A program made the translations under genes and the position numbers. DNA of 64,000 nt from Lonicera japonica (lineage: Eukaryota > Streptophyta > Magnoliopsida > Dipsacales > Caprifoliaceae). Location: assembly GCA_021464415.1 (NCBI GenBank), contig CM038467.1, positions 67,523,159 through 67,587,158 on the forward strand. The letters run 5' to 3'. The notes under the pieces were generated by a model that had not been told where the DNA came from, made no database searches, and worked only from the letters and a program-made list of their open reading frames with translations. This document shows positions 63,163 to 64,000 of the stretch, in pieces (the first letter of the stretch is position 1; each line of letters opens with the position of its first letter).

Positions 63163-64000
63163 CCCTGGCAACTTGTCCATTTCACACCCAAAATGGGCTA
63201 TTTTAGTGGTTCAAGCTATTTTAGATATTTTGTTAGTTATTTTGCAACCTTTTAATATATATTTTAATCTTAGCTTTTAGGCTAAAATATCTAGCTTTTG
63301 CACATTTACAAGTTCTAGAGAGAAGGAAGAGCTAAAGTTGTATTGTTCTTCATTTTCTCTTGTAAGTGTTTTAATTTGTAAGAATGATTTCTTCTTCTAT
63401 AATATTTGTTTTTGCATCTATTATGGAGTAGTCTATTACTAAGGTTACGGAGGTTGATTGCGATATGATTTTCGGTGATTAATGGCTCAATCCATGTTTA
63501 AAGTTTGATAAATATTTGTGAATCCTTTGCTTCGTCATATCTTCCATTCTTTCAAGCTTTCTAGGTATTTTCATGTTAAATTAAGACTTTATATGCCTTG
63601 TATATTTAGTGCTTGGTTGTTAATGAACATACAACATATTTATATGGTTCTAGAAAGCTTGTAGTCTCTTTCCCCCATCCATGGAGATTTTTCCTCTTTG
63701 TAGAAATTATGAATAGTTCTTAAAACTCCATGGATGGGTTATAAATTTGTTTAGCTTATCTTTGATTCATTTATTGATATATTGAGTGCTTCTTACACTA
63801 TATGTGATACTTAGACTCTTTATTTTCTACCCTAAGTGATAAATGATGAGTTGACAAATTTATCCCATAAACTTCATTCCGTTTCATTGTTAGGATTCAC
63901 TTTATAATTTTCATTCTTTAAATCATGAGATTTCATACACTTGCTTTATGTTAAATCTTTTTATGATGAGTTTGTCATATCTGTCTCGGATTAGCTTCAT
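63163..64000. other. AT-rich tail, possibly LTR-like
   Basis: A TATATATTTTAATC stretch near 63255 is followed by leader-like sequence with AGAGAGAAGG. The position after a palindrome array resembles the LTR at 59450, but no LTR boundary can be fixed. Confidence 0.35.

Noticed and set aside
63073..63255. repeat peptide containing MIDHG encoded by the palindrome array
   Set aside because: The frame is a by-product of the 16 bp palindrome; no start context or conserved frame.

Overview
The window looks like nuclear DNA of a eudicot plant. Spliced genes have GT..AG introns and the non-coding DNA is AT-rich. A TIR-NB-LRR resistance gene is present, a class that monocots lack. The rest is densely nested plant transposons: Ty3/gypsy, Ty1/copia, hAT, PIF/Harbinger, Helitron and MITEs. 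I could not fix the species.

Layout. 1-3864 is the 3' part of a chromodomain gypsy element, with a frameshift in reverse transcriptase and a 3' LTR. 3865-9464 is a nested inverted-repeat complex: two inverted copies of a gene 5' end, two inverted copies of a GGTACC-rich repeat (here called X), and a unit (here called Y) between ~150 bp inverted arms. 9958-17385 (minus) is the exon-junction-complex gene Y14, in four exons; its introns hold a hAT MITE, a Helitron and another MITE. 17386-21640 is intergenic, with a Helitron and a foldback MITE. About 21640-33421 (plus) is an eight-exon plant coiled-coil gene of TITAN9 type; its 5.8 kb intron holds an LTR remnant split by a Helitron that itself carries further insertions. 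33422-39140 is intergenic with MITEs. 39146-40860 is a PIF/Harbinger element with an apparently intact three-exon transposase. 40934-44982 is a second, nearly identical copy of the Y+X unit, carrying one later hAT insertion. 45136-50654 (plus) is a full TIR-NB-ARC-LRR-C-JID gene with one in-frame TGA. 51435-54273 is an LTR element without visible genes. 55880-60163 is a copia gag-pol relic split by a 3.5 kb solo LTR with a 5 bp target duplication. 62310-62850 is a Helitron helicase relic, followed by an array of 16 bp palindromes.

Only three host genes are supported. Y14 and the TITAN9-type gene look functional, and both have telo-box motifs just upstream of their coding sequence. The resistance gene would make only a TIR plus partial NB protein unless its stop is a sequence error or is bypassed. 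The most unusual signals are three foldback MITEs built from 22 bp palindromic modules at about 34 bp pitch, two arrays of the palindrome CCATGATCGATCATGG at 21-22 bp pitch, and the Y+X duplication whose two copies give a filled and an empty hAT site. All exon boundaries were worked out by eye from reading frame and splice consensus.
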